Below, in pieces: positions 11,502 to 22,965 of a stretch of DNA of 64,000 bases. Both the position numbers and the translations under genes were made by a program. The notes below the pieces were generated by a model. That model was given only the letters and a program-made list of their open reading frames with translations, was not told the origin of the DNA and made no database searches. Position 1 is the stretch's first letter. The number at the start of each line of letters is the position of its first letter. This DNA comes from Adiantum capillus-veneris (Eukaryota; Streptophyta; Polypodiopsida; Polypodiales; Pteridaceae). Location of the stretch: assembly GCA_014529385.2 (NCBI GenBank), contig CM043965.1:64511190-64575189 (forward strand). The letters are read 5' to 3'.

Positions 11502-12017
11502 CTTGGCTTAAAATTTATTTTTTTCCTGACAGAAGTACTCCTGATGCTCTCCAGCTCTATCAGAAACACTCAGAGAAACTTTTGAACTCCACTTCAGCTT
11601 CTAAACACTCTTTTCCGTCTTTTACAACCTTGTGATGAGCCTAACAGCAAATATAACATACATGCAGTGCTCCAAATCATAATTCATGATGTCCTACTTA
11701 CCCTACTCCTACTCATCATGCGAAATGGTGATATTGGTGTCTCGGTTGCTTCCTAGCCTCTCCGGACTCTCAAGCTCTCCTTTCACCGCTTTTACCACTC
11801 CAACTCCTACTCTCTACACCACAACTCAACTAATACCTAAAACTATCTAAGTCTACCTAAGTCGAAGGATCTCGGCTAGACACACGCTCCCTGGACTCCT
11901 CCTAAGACCTAGAGAGTCCTCCACCCTCTGATCCTATCTAGATGTAAAATGAAACTCTGGCAAGCCAGAGAATCCCTATCCTCAAGGACTAGTCTCAGTC
12001 ACCTACCTAGGTTTTTC

Positions 12018-12036
12018 GTCCTCGGCAGTGGCGCCA
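12018..12036 (-). other. Primer-binding site, tRNA-Asp-like
   Basis: The minus strand reads TGGCGCCACTGCCGAGGAC one base inside the LTR. TGGCGCC followed by a G/C-rich tract is the usual PBS of plant Ty3 elements primed by the 3' end of tRNA-Asp, with a few differences in the middle. Its place directly after the LTR end supports the call. Confidence 0.75.
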
Positions 12037-12037
12037 A

Positions 12038-12967
12038 TGGTAGCAGATACGCCGCGACGGACGTCATCACAGCGAGAACTCACCTAACAAGATTTGTCAG
12101 CTAAGGACGAAGCTCGACCCGCAGGCAAGTGGAAGCAAGCATAGGGTGTCAACCTACACTCGACCAACTCTTGACTACTTCCTACAAAGGTCTCTACCCA
12201 ATGTCTTAGCTATAGCCTTCAGGAGTGCATAAGAGGAGATTTCCTACAACGCTTCCAAGAGCCTAATACCCATCAAACATTCTCGAAACGCCACAGAACT
12301 TGAAGGAGACCCTACTAACACCAATAGGTCACTCTCCCTAAGGTCCATGAACCAAAATCCCAACCCTAAACACTTGGTGCAAAATCACGTAGGATGTCTG
12401 GTCGAAAATTGCAGGTCGTCGTTTCCAAAAACTAAAGTGCTTAATGTGTAGCTCTACTCGATGCGAATGCGTGGATATGTTGAAATGCAAAAACAGACAA
12501 CGTATGCTCACCGAATCACCAGATGTAGCTCGTGGGTCGAGTTCGTGAAACCATACCGTACACCCTCAATGTAGGTATTGGCGCGTAGCTCTCGTCGGGG
12601 GCAACACGCTGCACTTATCCGCACTCAATTCTGACCATCGATGCGCGTGTAGCGTCAAGATGAAACTCTCACTCTCTCTCGTACACAATACGCTCACTCA
12701 CACGGACAGAACTTTTTTTAAAAACGACAAAGGTTCTTTTCATTAAGGTCAAAAGTGGTATAAATACCTTACAATCTCAAACCCTAATGTTCCAATTTAA
12801 CCATCTACTCAATCTAAATGTCAAAAATGAGATACAATCTGGAAGCTCCTGCAAGCCCCACTATTTACAAAGGTGAAATGTCGGGTTTTCTCAATTGAAG
12901 AATAATTACAAAAAATAATATTTCGCCGAGCAATCATTCTCCGTTGGGTGTGTCCAGCCTGCTAACA
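12038..12967 (-). repeat. 5' LTR of Ty3 copy 1 (930 bp)
   Basis: On the minus strand it begins TGTTAGC and ends GCTACCA, an imperfect terminal inverted repeat with the usual TG...CA ends, and sits one base before the primer-binding site. It matches the 3' LTR at 57,961-58,888 (928 bp) along its whole length. A TATA-like element (TATTTATACC on the minus strand, about 12,757-12,766) lies in the promoter position. The flanking five bases at 12,968-12,972 (ggtaa) should be one half of the target duplication; the other half is outside the window. Confidence 0.9.
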
Positions 12968-13120
12968 GGTAACATTGGCTTGCAAAGCAGGGTGGCCCAT
13001 AGCTTGCTGCAACCTAGTAAGAAGGTAATTAACAAACATGGGGGCATCATCATTAGCACCTTCATATGCAAAATCAAAGTTATCAATGTTCATTCTACTC
13101 TCTTGGTTATTGTCAGCCAT
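12968..13120 (-). pseudogene. 51-codon N-terminal fragment cut off by the Ty3 LTR
   Basis: An ATG at 13,120 on the minus strand opens MADNNQESRMNIDNF and continues for 51 codons to the LTR border, with no stop. The acidic start and the LLTRLQQAMGHPAL segment look like the beginning of a gag or other element protein into which copy 1 inserted. The remainder is not found in the window. Function unknown. Confidence 0.35.
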
Positions 13121-13496
13121 GCTAATTAAACTTACATTAGGAATATTATGGACTCAAATTTGAAGCTTGTAAGAAATGCCATGTCAATGTAGAGAGAGAT
13201 ATTAGAAAAATAATTTTAACCCTTTTTCATACATGTTTTCTAAAATCAGGATATCTTATTCATTCAAGGTACATTTATTAAAAAACCCAAAAAGTATTCC
13301 AGTCATGATAACACTTCACTATGCGTGATGAGTGCTGAATTTAATGCTCAATCTTCTGCATTTTTTAAAACTAAGCTCTGTTTCCTTGCCTCCTTCTTCC
13401 CTACGTTGCATTTATACGCCCGTATAACAAAAAATATACGTATAAAACGTGAGTATATGCCGTATTTCTGAATAATTACCGAATATCTGTATAAAA
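13121..13496. other. AT-rich stretch, nothing recognised
   Basis: No ORF or repeat that I can support, apart from short ATA/TAT-rich inverted segments around 13,410-13,460. Confidence 0.5.
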
Positions 13497-13564
13497 CAGT
13501 TTTCGATCGAGATATTTTTTGATCGAAAAGTATTTCGATCGAAAAATATCTCGATCGAGAAACT
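13497..13564. repeat. 68-bp near-perfect hairpin
   Basis: Left arm CAGTTTTCGATCGAGATATT... and right arm ...AATATCTCGATCGAGAAACTG pair over about 32 bases with one bulged base and one mismatch around an AGTA loop. TCGATCGA is repeated within the arms. It could be a cruciform-forming fold-back, a MITE remnant or a small-RNA precursor. No flanking duplication was identified. Confidence 0.85.
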
Positions 13565-13750
13565 GTATATATATACAATCGTCGTCGTATTATATCGAAA
13601 AGCATTGTGGACTTTTTTGGAGGTTGGAGAGCTTGGAGCTTTTGAGAGATTAGCAGATAGCGACAGCCTCCTCGGTTTACAACAGTTTTTAGGTATATTT
13701 TTTTAATTTTCAGTAAATACTAACTTTTTTTTTGTGTTGTGCCAGACTTG

Positions 13751-14024
13751 TGTGGTGCAGTAGTTTCGACTCTCACCACAAAGTTGGCTTGCAGGTCGTA
13801 GGCCACTTCGTGGTGTGTAGCGATATGGCTCACTCCAGAGGTGTATAGAATATAGTTTCCTTTCCCGTGGTGTGTAGTTATATAAATCACTCCAGGGAAG
13901 GTTTAGGGTAAATTTAGATTCTTACTCGTATGGTGTAGTAGTATATCTCTCACCATAGAGATGAGTTAGGATTAGAGGTCAACTCGTGGAGTGTAGTAGG
14001 CATGATGCTACACCTCTCACTTCA
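13751..14024. repeat. Five spaced small stem-loop modules
   Basis: Five modules of about 28-38 bp recur every 55-65 bp (13,751; 13,811; 13,867; 13,930; 13,987). Each has a TGGTG/TGGAGTG-type left arm, a GTAGT-like centre and a CACCA/CACTCCA/CACTTCA right arm. Arm sequences vary together in some modules (TGTGGTG with CACCACA; ATGGTG with CACCAT). Confidence 0.65.
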
Positions 14025-14031
14025 GAGTGGC

Positions 14032-14622
14032 CTATAAAATTTACAATCTTAAAGTAAATCATTATTGATTATTCTACATAGAAGCACAAAGATTAACGTT
14101 CGTCATTTTAAGAGTGTAGAGATGCATACTTTATGCCCTCTTCATCTTAATGCGACTTTCGTTATTTTTGTGCTTCTATTTCTGTAGTAATATCATTGTT
14201 CATCAGCAGATGACTTGGTGTTACTCTGAACGTAGATATATACAACAATTGATTTACATTTGAGATTGTTGAGCTGTTTGCTGATGGTTGTGTTGTGCGT
14301 TCCACACACTCCATTAGAAATAGCTTATAAAATTTACAATTTTAGATTAAGTTTTTCTGTTATCTGTTACATAGAAACACAAGCGTTACCACTCGTTATA
14401 TTAAGAGTGAAGAGATGCATATTTTCATGCCCTCTTCACCTTAATGTAACATACTAGTTACTCGTGTGTTTCATATTCCAAAAGAACATTATTTTTCATC
14501 ATTAAATGACTTGGTGTTGTTTTGGACGTAAACACATACGATAGGTAACTTACATCTGCAATTGTTAATTTATCCGCTGATAGTTGTGTTGTGAGTTCCA
14601 CACACTTTATCAGGGATTAGAT
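14032..14622. repeat. Tandem pair of ~295-bp units, each with a ~100-nt hairpin
   Basis: Unit 1 (about 14,032-14,326) and unit 2 (about 14,327-14,622) share TATAAAATTTACAAT starts and GTTCCACACAC ends. Each contains a long stem-loop: 14,079-14,178 with arms ATAGAAGCACAAA/TTTGTGCTTCTAT, and 14,371-14,474 with ATAGAAACACAA/TCGTGTGTTTCAT. Between units GAAGCAC/GTGCTTC becomes GAAACAC/GTGTTTC, a compensating change that keeps pairing. Confidence 0.75.
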
Positions 14623-14810
14623 TGATAAAAGCTATCAATCTATTTTACAACAGCATCCAGGACTTGTGCTGAGAATATCTCACACTAGCTGAGATGTTCA
14701 CATGTACGATTTTCCAACCCTTTAGATGTAATTTCTTTCATCATCTCACACTTCTGCACATAGCAGGGTCCAGTTCTTGTGCTGAGAGCATCTCACACTC
14801 CTGGCCTCTT

Positions 14811-14928
<118 letters not shown>

Positions 14929-15127
14929 ATTTAATTTTCATGGTCGATTCGCACAATGTGGTTTGTAATCAAAAGATTCTCTTTAATTTGAAATAATTTA
15001 ATATTGTTTAATAAATTTGTATCATCATTTAATATATATAGGGTTAACACTCATTATATAATAACTATGTTACTATGGTGTACAATCTTTTCGTAAGATT
15101 CTTAATTTATAATTTTGTCATACAGAT

Positions 15128-15987
15128 ATGGCAGACACGAAGCTAACGAAACATCAACAAAAGTTCTTCTCCGAAGTGATTGTGGGACACTTTAATTACA
15201 CGTCAGAGGTAGAGATTAGGCGTTGTTTAAACCCTGTCGCTCCGGAGCATTTTTATCAGCTTACAGAGACTCTGACCAAGTCTGTGTTTGAGCAGCTCCA
15301 GGAAGAGTTTGCACCAGCTATTTTTGACATAGCCCTCCTGACATCAGGTGCTTTAGTAAACATGGTCAAACAAACCATTGGACAAATCATGAAAACCTTT
15401 CAAGAACTGAAAAATCTTGCAATTACTTCCTTGCCAAACATAGCGGAGCGCATACATCTTGTGCAACCGCTTTACACGGAGTTCAAGAGCAAGGAAAAGT
15501 TAGAACAATTTCCTAGAGCCCAATCCTAGATAATTGTAAGACTATAAAACCTATATGCTTTCACGTATTCAGACCTCCAAAGAATACAGCTCTTCTTAGT
15601 AGAAAAATACGAGCAGGAGTATAAAATGGTAGACCAATAAGAGTTGGATAAATACACCTTTATGAAGAATCCAATCTCATCCTACTATATTCCACGAGTT
15701 ATAGACCCACATGGTAGACATGAGCCTAATCCATAGGGGACTAGAGGATCAGACTAGGAGAATGGGACCAATGAGCCAAGGGAGCATACTTATGTTTGTG
15801 GGACTCAACAGATAGGATCACTGGGATCACATAATTCTACGATGGTTGTCTACGAGACCCAAAGCAAAAATCACCTAAACTATGTTGGAGGATATATTGC
15901 TATGGTGGGGTCATGAGGACCATTTGCAAGGGGAAGAAGTCTGCCAAGGATTCCTCCTAGAACACAAGAAACATGGAGAGATGCTTT
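15128..15987 (+). pseudogene. Decayed ORF of unknown function, cut by copia copy 1
   Basis: An ATG at 15,128, just after an intron-acceptor-like TTTGTCATACAG, opens a 133-codon frame (MADTKLTKHQQKFFSEVI...) predicted to be largely helical. After the TAG at 15,527 the same frame stays coding-like to 15,987, broken by a handful of stops. Recognisable stretches are VEKYEQEYKMVDQ, PRVIDPHGRHEPNP and SKNHLNYVGGYIAMVG. The frame ends exactly at the copia LTR border. I do not recognise the family. A mobile-element protein is plausible given the neighbourhood. Confidence 0.45.
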
Positions 15988-16213
15988 TGTTGGAATTAGG
16001 GTTGCAGAGAAACAGACACAGCTTGGAGAAGACGAAGGAAGCTCAAGGCACACAATAGAGAGTGTGTTACTTAGTGTGTAATAGAAATATAGATAGCCCT
16101 AGAGTGATAGGCGTATATACAATGCACGGGGGGAAAACCTCCTAAAGAGGGGAAAAATGTCACGGCGGTCCTAGTGTGTTCACACACATCACTACCGTAT
16201 GTATATGGTAACA
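15988..16213 (-). repeat. 3' LTR of copia copy 1 (226 bp)
   Basis: On the minus strand it begins TGTTACCATATAC and ends CTAATTCCAACA, with TG...CA ends and TGTT/AACA inverted termini. It follows a purine tract CTCCAGGGGGTATT (16,214-16,227). It is closely similar to the LTR at 59,899-60,125. Confidence 0.88.
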
Positions 16214-16288
16214 AATACCCCCTGGAGTGATGCGGTGAGCGAGAGTTGGCACATGCGTAAAGGGAAGTTCCATGCCCTAAGGACAGGA

Positions 16289-19200
16289 TCAGTCCACAAA
16301 GGGGAGTAAGCCCAAAGATTTGTGGAAAGCTTCAAGCTTCTCACGAGACAATGCCTTTGTGAAAAGATCCGCAAGGTTGTCCTGTGTTGGCACATAAGCC
16401 AAGATGATCTCTTTTGCTGAGAGCCTCTCCCTGACATAGTGGTAATGCACCTCAATGTGCTTTGTGCGAGCATGAAAAACTGGGTTCCTCGCAATTGCCA
16501 ATGCGCTCTGACTGTCAGTGTAGATAGTGTTGGTAGTGTCCTGTCCAACACCCAAATCAGCCATAAGGCATCTGAGCCATACACACTCAACCGTAGCTGT
16601 AAAGACTTCCCTATACTCAGCCTCACAACTCGAAGTGGCCACAGTAGGTTGCTTCTTGCTTAACCATGATATACATGAACTGCCAAGCATGAAACAAAAA
16701 CCACTTGTGGACACTCGCGTGTCAAAACAACCAGCCCAATCTGAGTCCGAAAAAGCATGTAAGTCTGGTGGTAATGATCCCCCCTTGGGATAAAACAAGC
16801 CAAGATGTAAAGTGCCACTAAGGTAGCGAAAAATCCTCGTGATAGCCTGCCAATGCTTAGACCCTGGGCTATGCATAAATCTGCTAACCTGTGAAACTGC
16901 AAACTGAATATTTGGCCTCGTGTTTCATACATAAATGAGGCAGCCAACAACACTTTGGTAAAGAGTGACATCAACAGGATTGCCCGCATCATGTAGACTC
17001 AACTTCAAACCTGTTTCCATGGGAGTGGCAATAGGTTTGCAATCCTCAAGTCCAAACTTACATAGCAATGTCTCTATGTAACTTTTCTGACACAAGGCAA
17101 TACCACCATCACACTGCTTAAACTGTATACCCAAGTAATGATGCAACAGTCCCAAATCTTTCATCTTGAAAGTAGCATTCAAATCAGCCTTAAATTCAGC
17201 AATATGTCTCTCATTTGGTCCAGTGATCAACAAATCATCGACATAAAAAACCACAATGAGAAATACATCATCCTCATGCTTTACATACAATGTGCTTTCA
17301 GTTGGACTGTTACGAAAGCCTCGTTTAACCAAATGAGTGTCAGCTTTCTCATACCAAGCAGGAGGAGATTGCTTCAACCCATACAAAGCCTTCTTACATC
17401 TGCACACTTTGTCCTCTTGTACTTTTATGACAAAACTGCGAGGCTGCGTTACATAAACTTCCTCAAATATGTCACCATTCAAGAAAGCAGTAACAATGTC
17501 TGATTCATGTACATCCCAACCAAAATGAGCTGCCAATGCACATAGAAAACGCACAGTAGTCATACGACAAGTGGGAGCAAAAGTCTCTTCATAATCTATG
17601 CCTTTTTGCTGTGCATAACCCTTTGCAACAAGTCGAGCCTTACGGCGATCGATCTCACCATCCGGCTTGCGTTTCAACTTGTAAACCCACTTTGTACTAA
17701 TGGCCTTTTTTCCAGGAGGCAAATCACATAAAGTCCATGCGTCATTTTCTATAAGTGCATCATATTCTAATTGCATGGCAACCATCCAATTTTTTGAATT
17801 CTATGCTTCATCAAAAGACAGAGGCTCCTCAACATCATGTAAACTAGACACAGCCAAAGCATAACAATCTGATGCATAAGATGCATGGTGAGAGCTTGAA
17901 CAAGTACGACTAGACAAAGGTGCATCCAATTTACTGTCACGCAAAGTGTGCACGAGCCATTTTGGCATACCTCTAGCCTACTCATTTTCAGCCCTTTCCT
18001 CATCAAGTACATCATGTACATCTGCATCAGTAATAGGCTGATCTAAAACATTTTCAGAAACCCCCATAGGCTGTACATTTGCCTCATTGGAACTTACATT
18101 CCTATTTCCACCACTGAAAAGAGGCAACAAAGTGTCATCAATGTTCTGTGAGCTTACATTACTATCTCTAGTACATGACAGCAAGGGCTGAACAGAATCT
18201 TCCACAAACACTACATCCCGAGAAACCAGAATACGTTTTGTTTGTGGATGATACAACCTGTAACCTTTTCTTTCAGCACTATAACCAACAAAAATACATT
18301 TGACAGCCTTCTCATCCAATTTTTTGCGCTGCACTTGTGGCACCAAAGCATATGCCAAACAGCCAAAAACACGCTTGTGCTCAATAGAAGGCTTTCTATC
18401 ATGCCATGCTTCATATGGAGTAATAGACTGCAAAGCTTTCGTAGGACACTTGTTAAGTACATAAGTGGCACACATGATGGCCTCAAGCCAAAAAGAATGC
18501 GGCAAGCTTGACTTTTGACTATACATCGTGCCATTTCCGTCAGTGACCTGTTTTTCCTCTCAGCAACACCATTTTGCTGAGGTGTATAAGGCACTGTACA
18601 TTGGTGTTTTATCCCACGACTAGCCAGAAATGCATTAAATTCATGAGACATATACTCCCCCCCTCGATCGGAACGGAGGGTGCACATAGTACATTTCGAG
18701 ACATTTTCAGCCATAGCTAGAAATTGTTTGAAGCACATAAAAACTTCAGACTTCGCTTTAAGCGGAAATACCCATGCATGCCTAGATTAATCATCAATGA
18801 AAGTCATGAAGTACAGGTTATTGCCCAAAGACGGAGTTTGCATGGGCCCACAAACATCACTATGCACAAGCTGCAACCTGCATGTGGCCCGAACTGAACC
18901 ATCCTTTGGAAATTTAGAACGCTGCATCTTACCCAAAATACAGCCTTCACAAACATGTTTGACAGGTGCTTCAAGAGCTGGCAAAGAAGCAACCATATCA
19001 GATTTTTGTAAACGCAGCAAACTGGCAAAATTCAGATGACCAAAATGTGCATGCCAAAGTTTTGCATCTGAAATAGCCCTCGAATCTGCAACAGCATTTG
19101 CAAAATTTTGTCCACACTTGTCATACAAAGTGAGCTTATACAGCCCACAGCACAAAAGCCCAGATGCAATAATTTCATCACCAAAACTAAGATCATGAAC

Positions 19201-19854
19201 TGTACATCTGTCATCCACAAATTTGACTACAAGTCCAAGTCTAGCAAGTGTGGATACAAGTCCAAGTCTAGCAAGTGTGGATACAGACAAGAGATTCTTC
19301 TTGATCCCAGGTACATAAAGTGCATCAACAAGTGTGAAGTAACTGCCATTAGCAGTAGTGAGCACAATCTTTCCAACTCTTTGAACTGGATAAGAGGCGT
19401 TGTTGGCACAAGTGACTGAATTCCCATGAGGGACAAACTCGAGAGAGGTAAACAATTCATGATGTGAGATAATGTGCTTTGTAGCACCACTGTCGAAATA
19501 CCACACATGTGAATCTGCAGCAAAACTGACAAGCATGCATCATGGACAGCAGGATTGTAAGTGCACTCTGCGCTAAAAGCCCATTCTGCATCAACATCAG
19601 CAACACAGTCTCCTTTCACAGAAGACTCAACAATGGCTTCATTTGTAGTGGAACCAGCATTTGCAGTGGAACCACCCTCTTTCTTCTTAGCCTATTTGGC
19701 CTTCAACTTAGGACACGACTTGATCAAGTGATCATTGGCTTTACAATAATGGCAACGCTTCTTCTTTTTGCCCTTATCACCAGAATTTCCAGACGAATTG
19801 CTGCCAGTAGAAGCATTAGGAACATAATTTTTTCCACTCGCAGCAGAACCATAG
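16289..19854 (-). pseudogene. Copia polyprotein, copy 1 (protease to RNase H), broken
   Basis: Blocks from N to C: zinc knuckle CHYCKANDHLIKSC (about 19,760-19,720); protease WYFDSGATKHI (about 19,500); pre-integrase LWHAHFGHLNFASL with a C..C pair; integrase start VHSDVCGPM then FIDD followed by a TAA; GVAERKNRSLTEMA; RT with GTKWVYK-type block, TAFLNGD and the catalytic YVDDLL (about 17,245); RNase H with FSDSDWAGC, SSCEAEYREVF and TDSQSALAIARNP, ending LLPFVD and TGA at 16,289. Defects include a 24-bp in-frame tandem duplication giving VSTLARLGL twice (19,220-19,275) and several frame breaks. Confidence 0.88.
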
Positions 19855-21289
19855 GTAATTAATGAGAATACTTTTAAGAAACTACTTTGTGAGCATAGCG
19901 GGTGAACATAGTTGAAGATAACAACATAAACATAGCAATTAGTTAACTTGGCATGAACAATACTTTTGAAAGAGAGAGAATTTAGAGAACATGACAACAA
20001 TTGAGGACCGCATTTATGTGGGGCCGGCCCCCCCTCCAATAGGCATTTGTATTATGATTCCTCCCATTAAGAGAGACTTGTTACAATACAATCTGTGTGT
20101 TCACAAGCACAACATAAAACTTTGAATAAATCTTTAACTATCCCAAGCCTCAGTCCCTAGACCTCAAACACCTTCAAAGGTGGAGAGAGCTAGCAGGGAA
20201 TGAGGTTAGGGAAGAGGAAGACGAAACATTTCATAGGAGAAAGAATTAGTTCCTCACTTATCATAACTCTTCTTGCTAGCATACGTAATAGCATAGTAAT
20301 GAAGATGGAGAAGATGGCAAGCTTAAGCATTGAATCATGGCTCTTGGTTGGATTTGCACTCCATAGCCAAGAGTGTTGGTGTAGGCTCTCAACCTCTACT
20401 TGCAAAGAGAAGGAGACGGAGCTCTTGCACTTTGCACAAATCATAATGAGAGTATGTTGGAGAGAATACCCCCTAAGCAACCCCGTAGCTTGTTGTGGTC
20501 GATCCCCCCTTGTAGCTCATGCTTGAAGCTCATTGAACCTTTTTAGGCCTAGCCAATCACAAGAAGGAAGCATCACAAGCAACAAGGATAGCCTTGGGAC
20601 AAGTGTCCCCCTTTTCCCTTTGAGAGAGAGGACTTGATAAATGCAAAGACAATTAATTAAATCTCCTAAATTATCATTGGACCGCTTGGGTGGCCAACCA
20701 ATAGGCTTCAGGCACACCATGAGGGAAACATAAGGAGTAACTTGACAAGTATCCCTTATGCTTTCTTTGTACCAAGTATGCTTTGTGTGAGTGTGTGGGT
20801 GTTCTCTCTCATCCCCCCTCATAGAGGGCTCGCCCACTCCTTGTAGGGATTGAATCTTTGACTTTTGACACCTCAAGCTTAGACCCAGTTCCCACTACAA
20901 GGTTGGCCCTTAAGCACTTTAAGCTTGGGTTGGGTTCTCACCTCAAGTACAGCCCTAGCATGTCAAGCACCTCAGCCACCTCAAGCTTGGGCCGGGTTCC
21001 CACCTCAATCTCAGCCCTATCTTACCTAAGGTAAAAGTACTTTTACACTAACTATTGGAGGTCTTCAATGAAGCTAACCCTAAGGTCTTATGCTCCATTG
21101 GTTAAGCCTTGCACTTTGAAATACCATCTCTCATTTGGACCCCTTTACCATTGGCCCCGTGTTGAGATAGATCTATAAGCACATGTCTATATCTTACCCC
21201 TTGTTCCCGTTTTGTCTCACACATTAAATGATTAGTTTAATATGAAATAAACATTTGGGTTGGTTAGATATTAGATTTTATGAAAAATC
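19855..21289. other. No gene recognised; short degenerate repeat at 20,872-21,030
   Basis: Starts at the broken 5' edge of copia copy 1. Open frames here are short and show no motif. At about 20,872-21,030 a segment of the type CAAGCTTGGGC-GGGTTCCCACCTCAA recurs three times with divergence. A GGGGCCGGCCCC palindrome lies at about 20,021-20,032. Confidence 0.5.
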
Positions 21290-21834
21290 AATAGCAACGA
21301 ATAAGGGGGATTATAGCCTCAATTTCCCAAATGTAAACACAAACCAAATGGAAACCGTACATGAAGTCCGTACAGCATTTTAGATAATTTTCCAGCATGC
21401 CTTTTTTTCCAGCTTAGCAAATACAAGTACAATTATGTATACTTCAATGTAAGTACACATCAATACTATTAGCACTCAAAGCATCCCACATGTAAGAGTG
21501 TAACCACTAGTCCCTATATAAAAAAGTAAAGGAAGCAACCTTAATTTCAATTGTAGTCTTAAAAAAAAAATCTTTAAATATTTCAGACAGGAGTATATCC
21601 ATGATTCATGTATATGCATGACCCATCAAGAGCTAAATATAATAAGATTAACACCTTCTTCTAACATTGCACTAAATATGGTAGTACTGAAGTCTCACAT
21701 ATTACAAGTAATGGTGTCCACTAATGATGTGTCAAAATAGTTAGGGAGGATACAACTGCAAACTTTGAACATACTAGGTAAAAGCTAAACCTAAACTATC
21801 ATGAGAAGGAACTAATAAAAACTATGACATGTCA

Positions 21835-22965
21835 AGCTGTAGTGAGATCCAATAGGATGAATGTCCCTTCGGGTGTGAGGGTGTAGAAGTTTCCATCGAT
21901 TCGACTGTAGAAGTATGCACCTTGGGGATCCACTCAATAAATAGGCATACTGCCATCAATCTTCCACCTCACTGCTTTCTTGATGTCCCTATCAATTGCA
22001 TTAAATAAAAAAAGTGGCAATCCCTTGCACAAGAGGCTGCAAGGGTAACATAGCACCAAGAAATGGAGGTTCTCAAGTATATCCTTCAAAATTCCTCTCA
22101 TCAAGTGTAACTGCTCCAGGGAGAGGGTATGATCAATAAGGAAAACATTATTGATGGGATTGGGATCATTGATCCATCTCCCACCTTGCAAGCACTTGAG
22201 CATCCTCTCAAACATATGTATGTTCTCATTGTGGAGATCCTTGAAAATGCTGATATAGCTTCCCACCATAGTGCACGTCAAAGGGCTCTATTGGCTGCAT
22301 ATAAGCTTTTACTTTATCGTCAACCTGAAGCATCAGTTGAGGGACACCAAGTTTAATAGCAGCCTGGTAGAACGAGGAAGACCCGACAACTTTGAAGTGC
22401 ATTGTTAAGGGGCTTGGAAGTGGAATCTCAGTTCCTACCTCCTCCAAGAAAATAGCTTGCACCGAAACTGTTGGTTTGTATAGAACTTGGTTGTAAAAGA
22501 GACACCACAGATTCAAATAGCTAATGTTCTGTAATATTTTGTTCGTCCATGGTCCTTGTCATGCCACAAGTGTCAAAAGACCAACCTCTATACTAGAAAT
22601 GTTGCCTACGACGCCATCCAAAGTGTGTACGCAATCATGAATCAAGTTTGTGATTGCCAACTCTCAATTGAGAGAGAGGGGGGAGTAGAGGTTTGGATTT
22701 TCTCCCTCCAAAACCTGTATGCGTTCCTTTGATAACTCTAGTTATCTCCTGAGGCTTGGAATCTCTCCAAGAGATTGGCTGAAAAAGTCCTTCAGGTCTC
22801 TGAGCTCCTTTGTAGCATTGAACTCCTCCAACTTGGGACGTATGGATACCTCTACATAAGCATCTTGCTCCTAGTGTGCCATTGCAATTGCACTATGAAC
22901 TATATGCATGTATTGAATAAAAGTGTGTTCACCCTTCCCATAAGGAACAAATACCAATAAGGAAC
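21835..22965 (-). pseudogene. Array gene copy 1, unknown family
   Basis: About 330 codons when read across frame breaks. The N-terminal part has a GKGEHTFIQYMHRVHSAIAM-type block and a coiled-coil-prone KELRDLKDLFSQSL segment. The middle has WCLFYNQVLYKPTVSVQAIF and FYQAAIKLGVPQLMLQVDDK. The C-terminal part has IDRDIKKAVRWKIDGSMPIY, DPQGAYFYSRIDGNFYTL and TPEGTFILLDLTTA, then TGA at about 21,835. The WVDPQGAYFYNR / TPEGTF pairing suggests a small repeated beta motif. No known family is recognised. There is a TGA after PIY and a stop near the N-terminus. Confidence 0.55.

Larger units (their letters stand above)
10131..12017 (-). other. Long 5' leader of Ty3 copy 1, non-coding
   Basis: About 1.9 kb between the primer-binding site and the first open gag frame, with no credible ORF. 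It holds at least four copies or near-copies of a 20-26 bp palindrome with arms GACATCCTAC and GTAGGATGTC, plus isolated half sites near 11,331 and, in the LTR, near 12,387. Long leaders are known in Ogre/Tat-type elements. Packaging, dimerisation or promoter roles are possible but not shown. Confidence 0.7.
1..12967 (-). mobile_element. Giant Ty3/gypsy LTR retrotransposon, copy 1 (3' part outside window)
   Basis: Reading on the minus strand, the order is 5' LTR, primer-binding site, long leader, gag with two zinc knuckles, aspartic protease, reverse transcriptase (YMDD), integrase and a C-terminal tail. PR-RT-IN order is the Ty3/gypsy arrangement. No chromodomain is visible after the integrase core, so a non-chromoviral lineage (Tat/Ogre/Athila-like) is likely but unproven. 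The copy is dead: many nonsense codons and frameshifts, a 1.14 kb insertion at 6,272-7,415, loss of RNase H near 2,907, loss of the second protease motif near 1,161, and Lys in place of the integrase catalytic Glu. Everything beyond the pol tail (spacer, 3' ORF, 3' LTR) lies left of position 1. It can be read from the inverted second copy at 44,413-58,888. Confidence 0.9.
15988..19854 (-). mobile_element. Ty1/copia retrotransposon copy 1, 5'-truncated
   Basis: The minus-strand order protease, integrase, RT, RNase H, 3' LTR is Ty1/copia-type. Homology to copia copy 2 stops abruptly at about 19,854, inside the linker before the zinc knuckle, so gag N-terminus, leader and 5' LTR are lost. The 3' end is intact, with five flanking bases gcttt at 15,983-15,987. 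Confidence 0.92.

Noticed and set aside
19692-20039. 115-codon ORF crossing the copia 5' edge
   Set aside because: Chance read-through from the zinc-knuckle region into unrelated flanking DNA.
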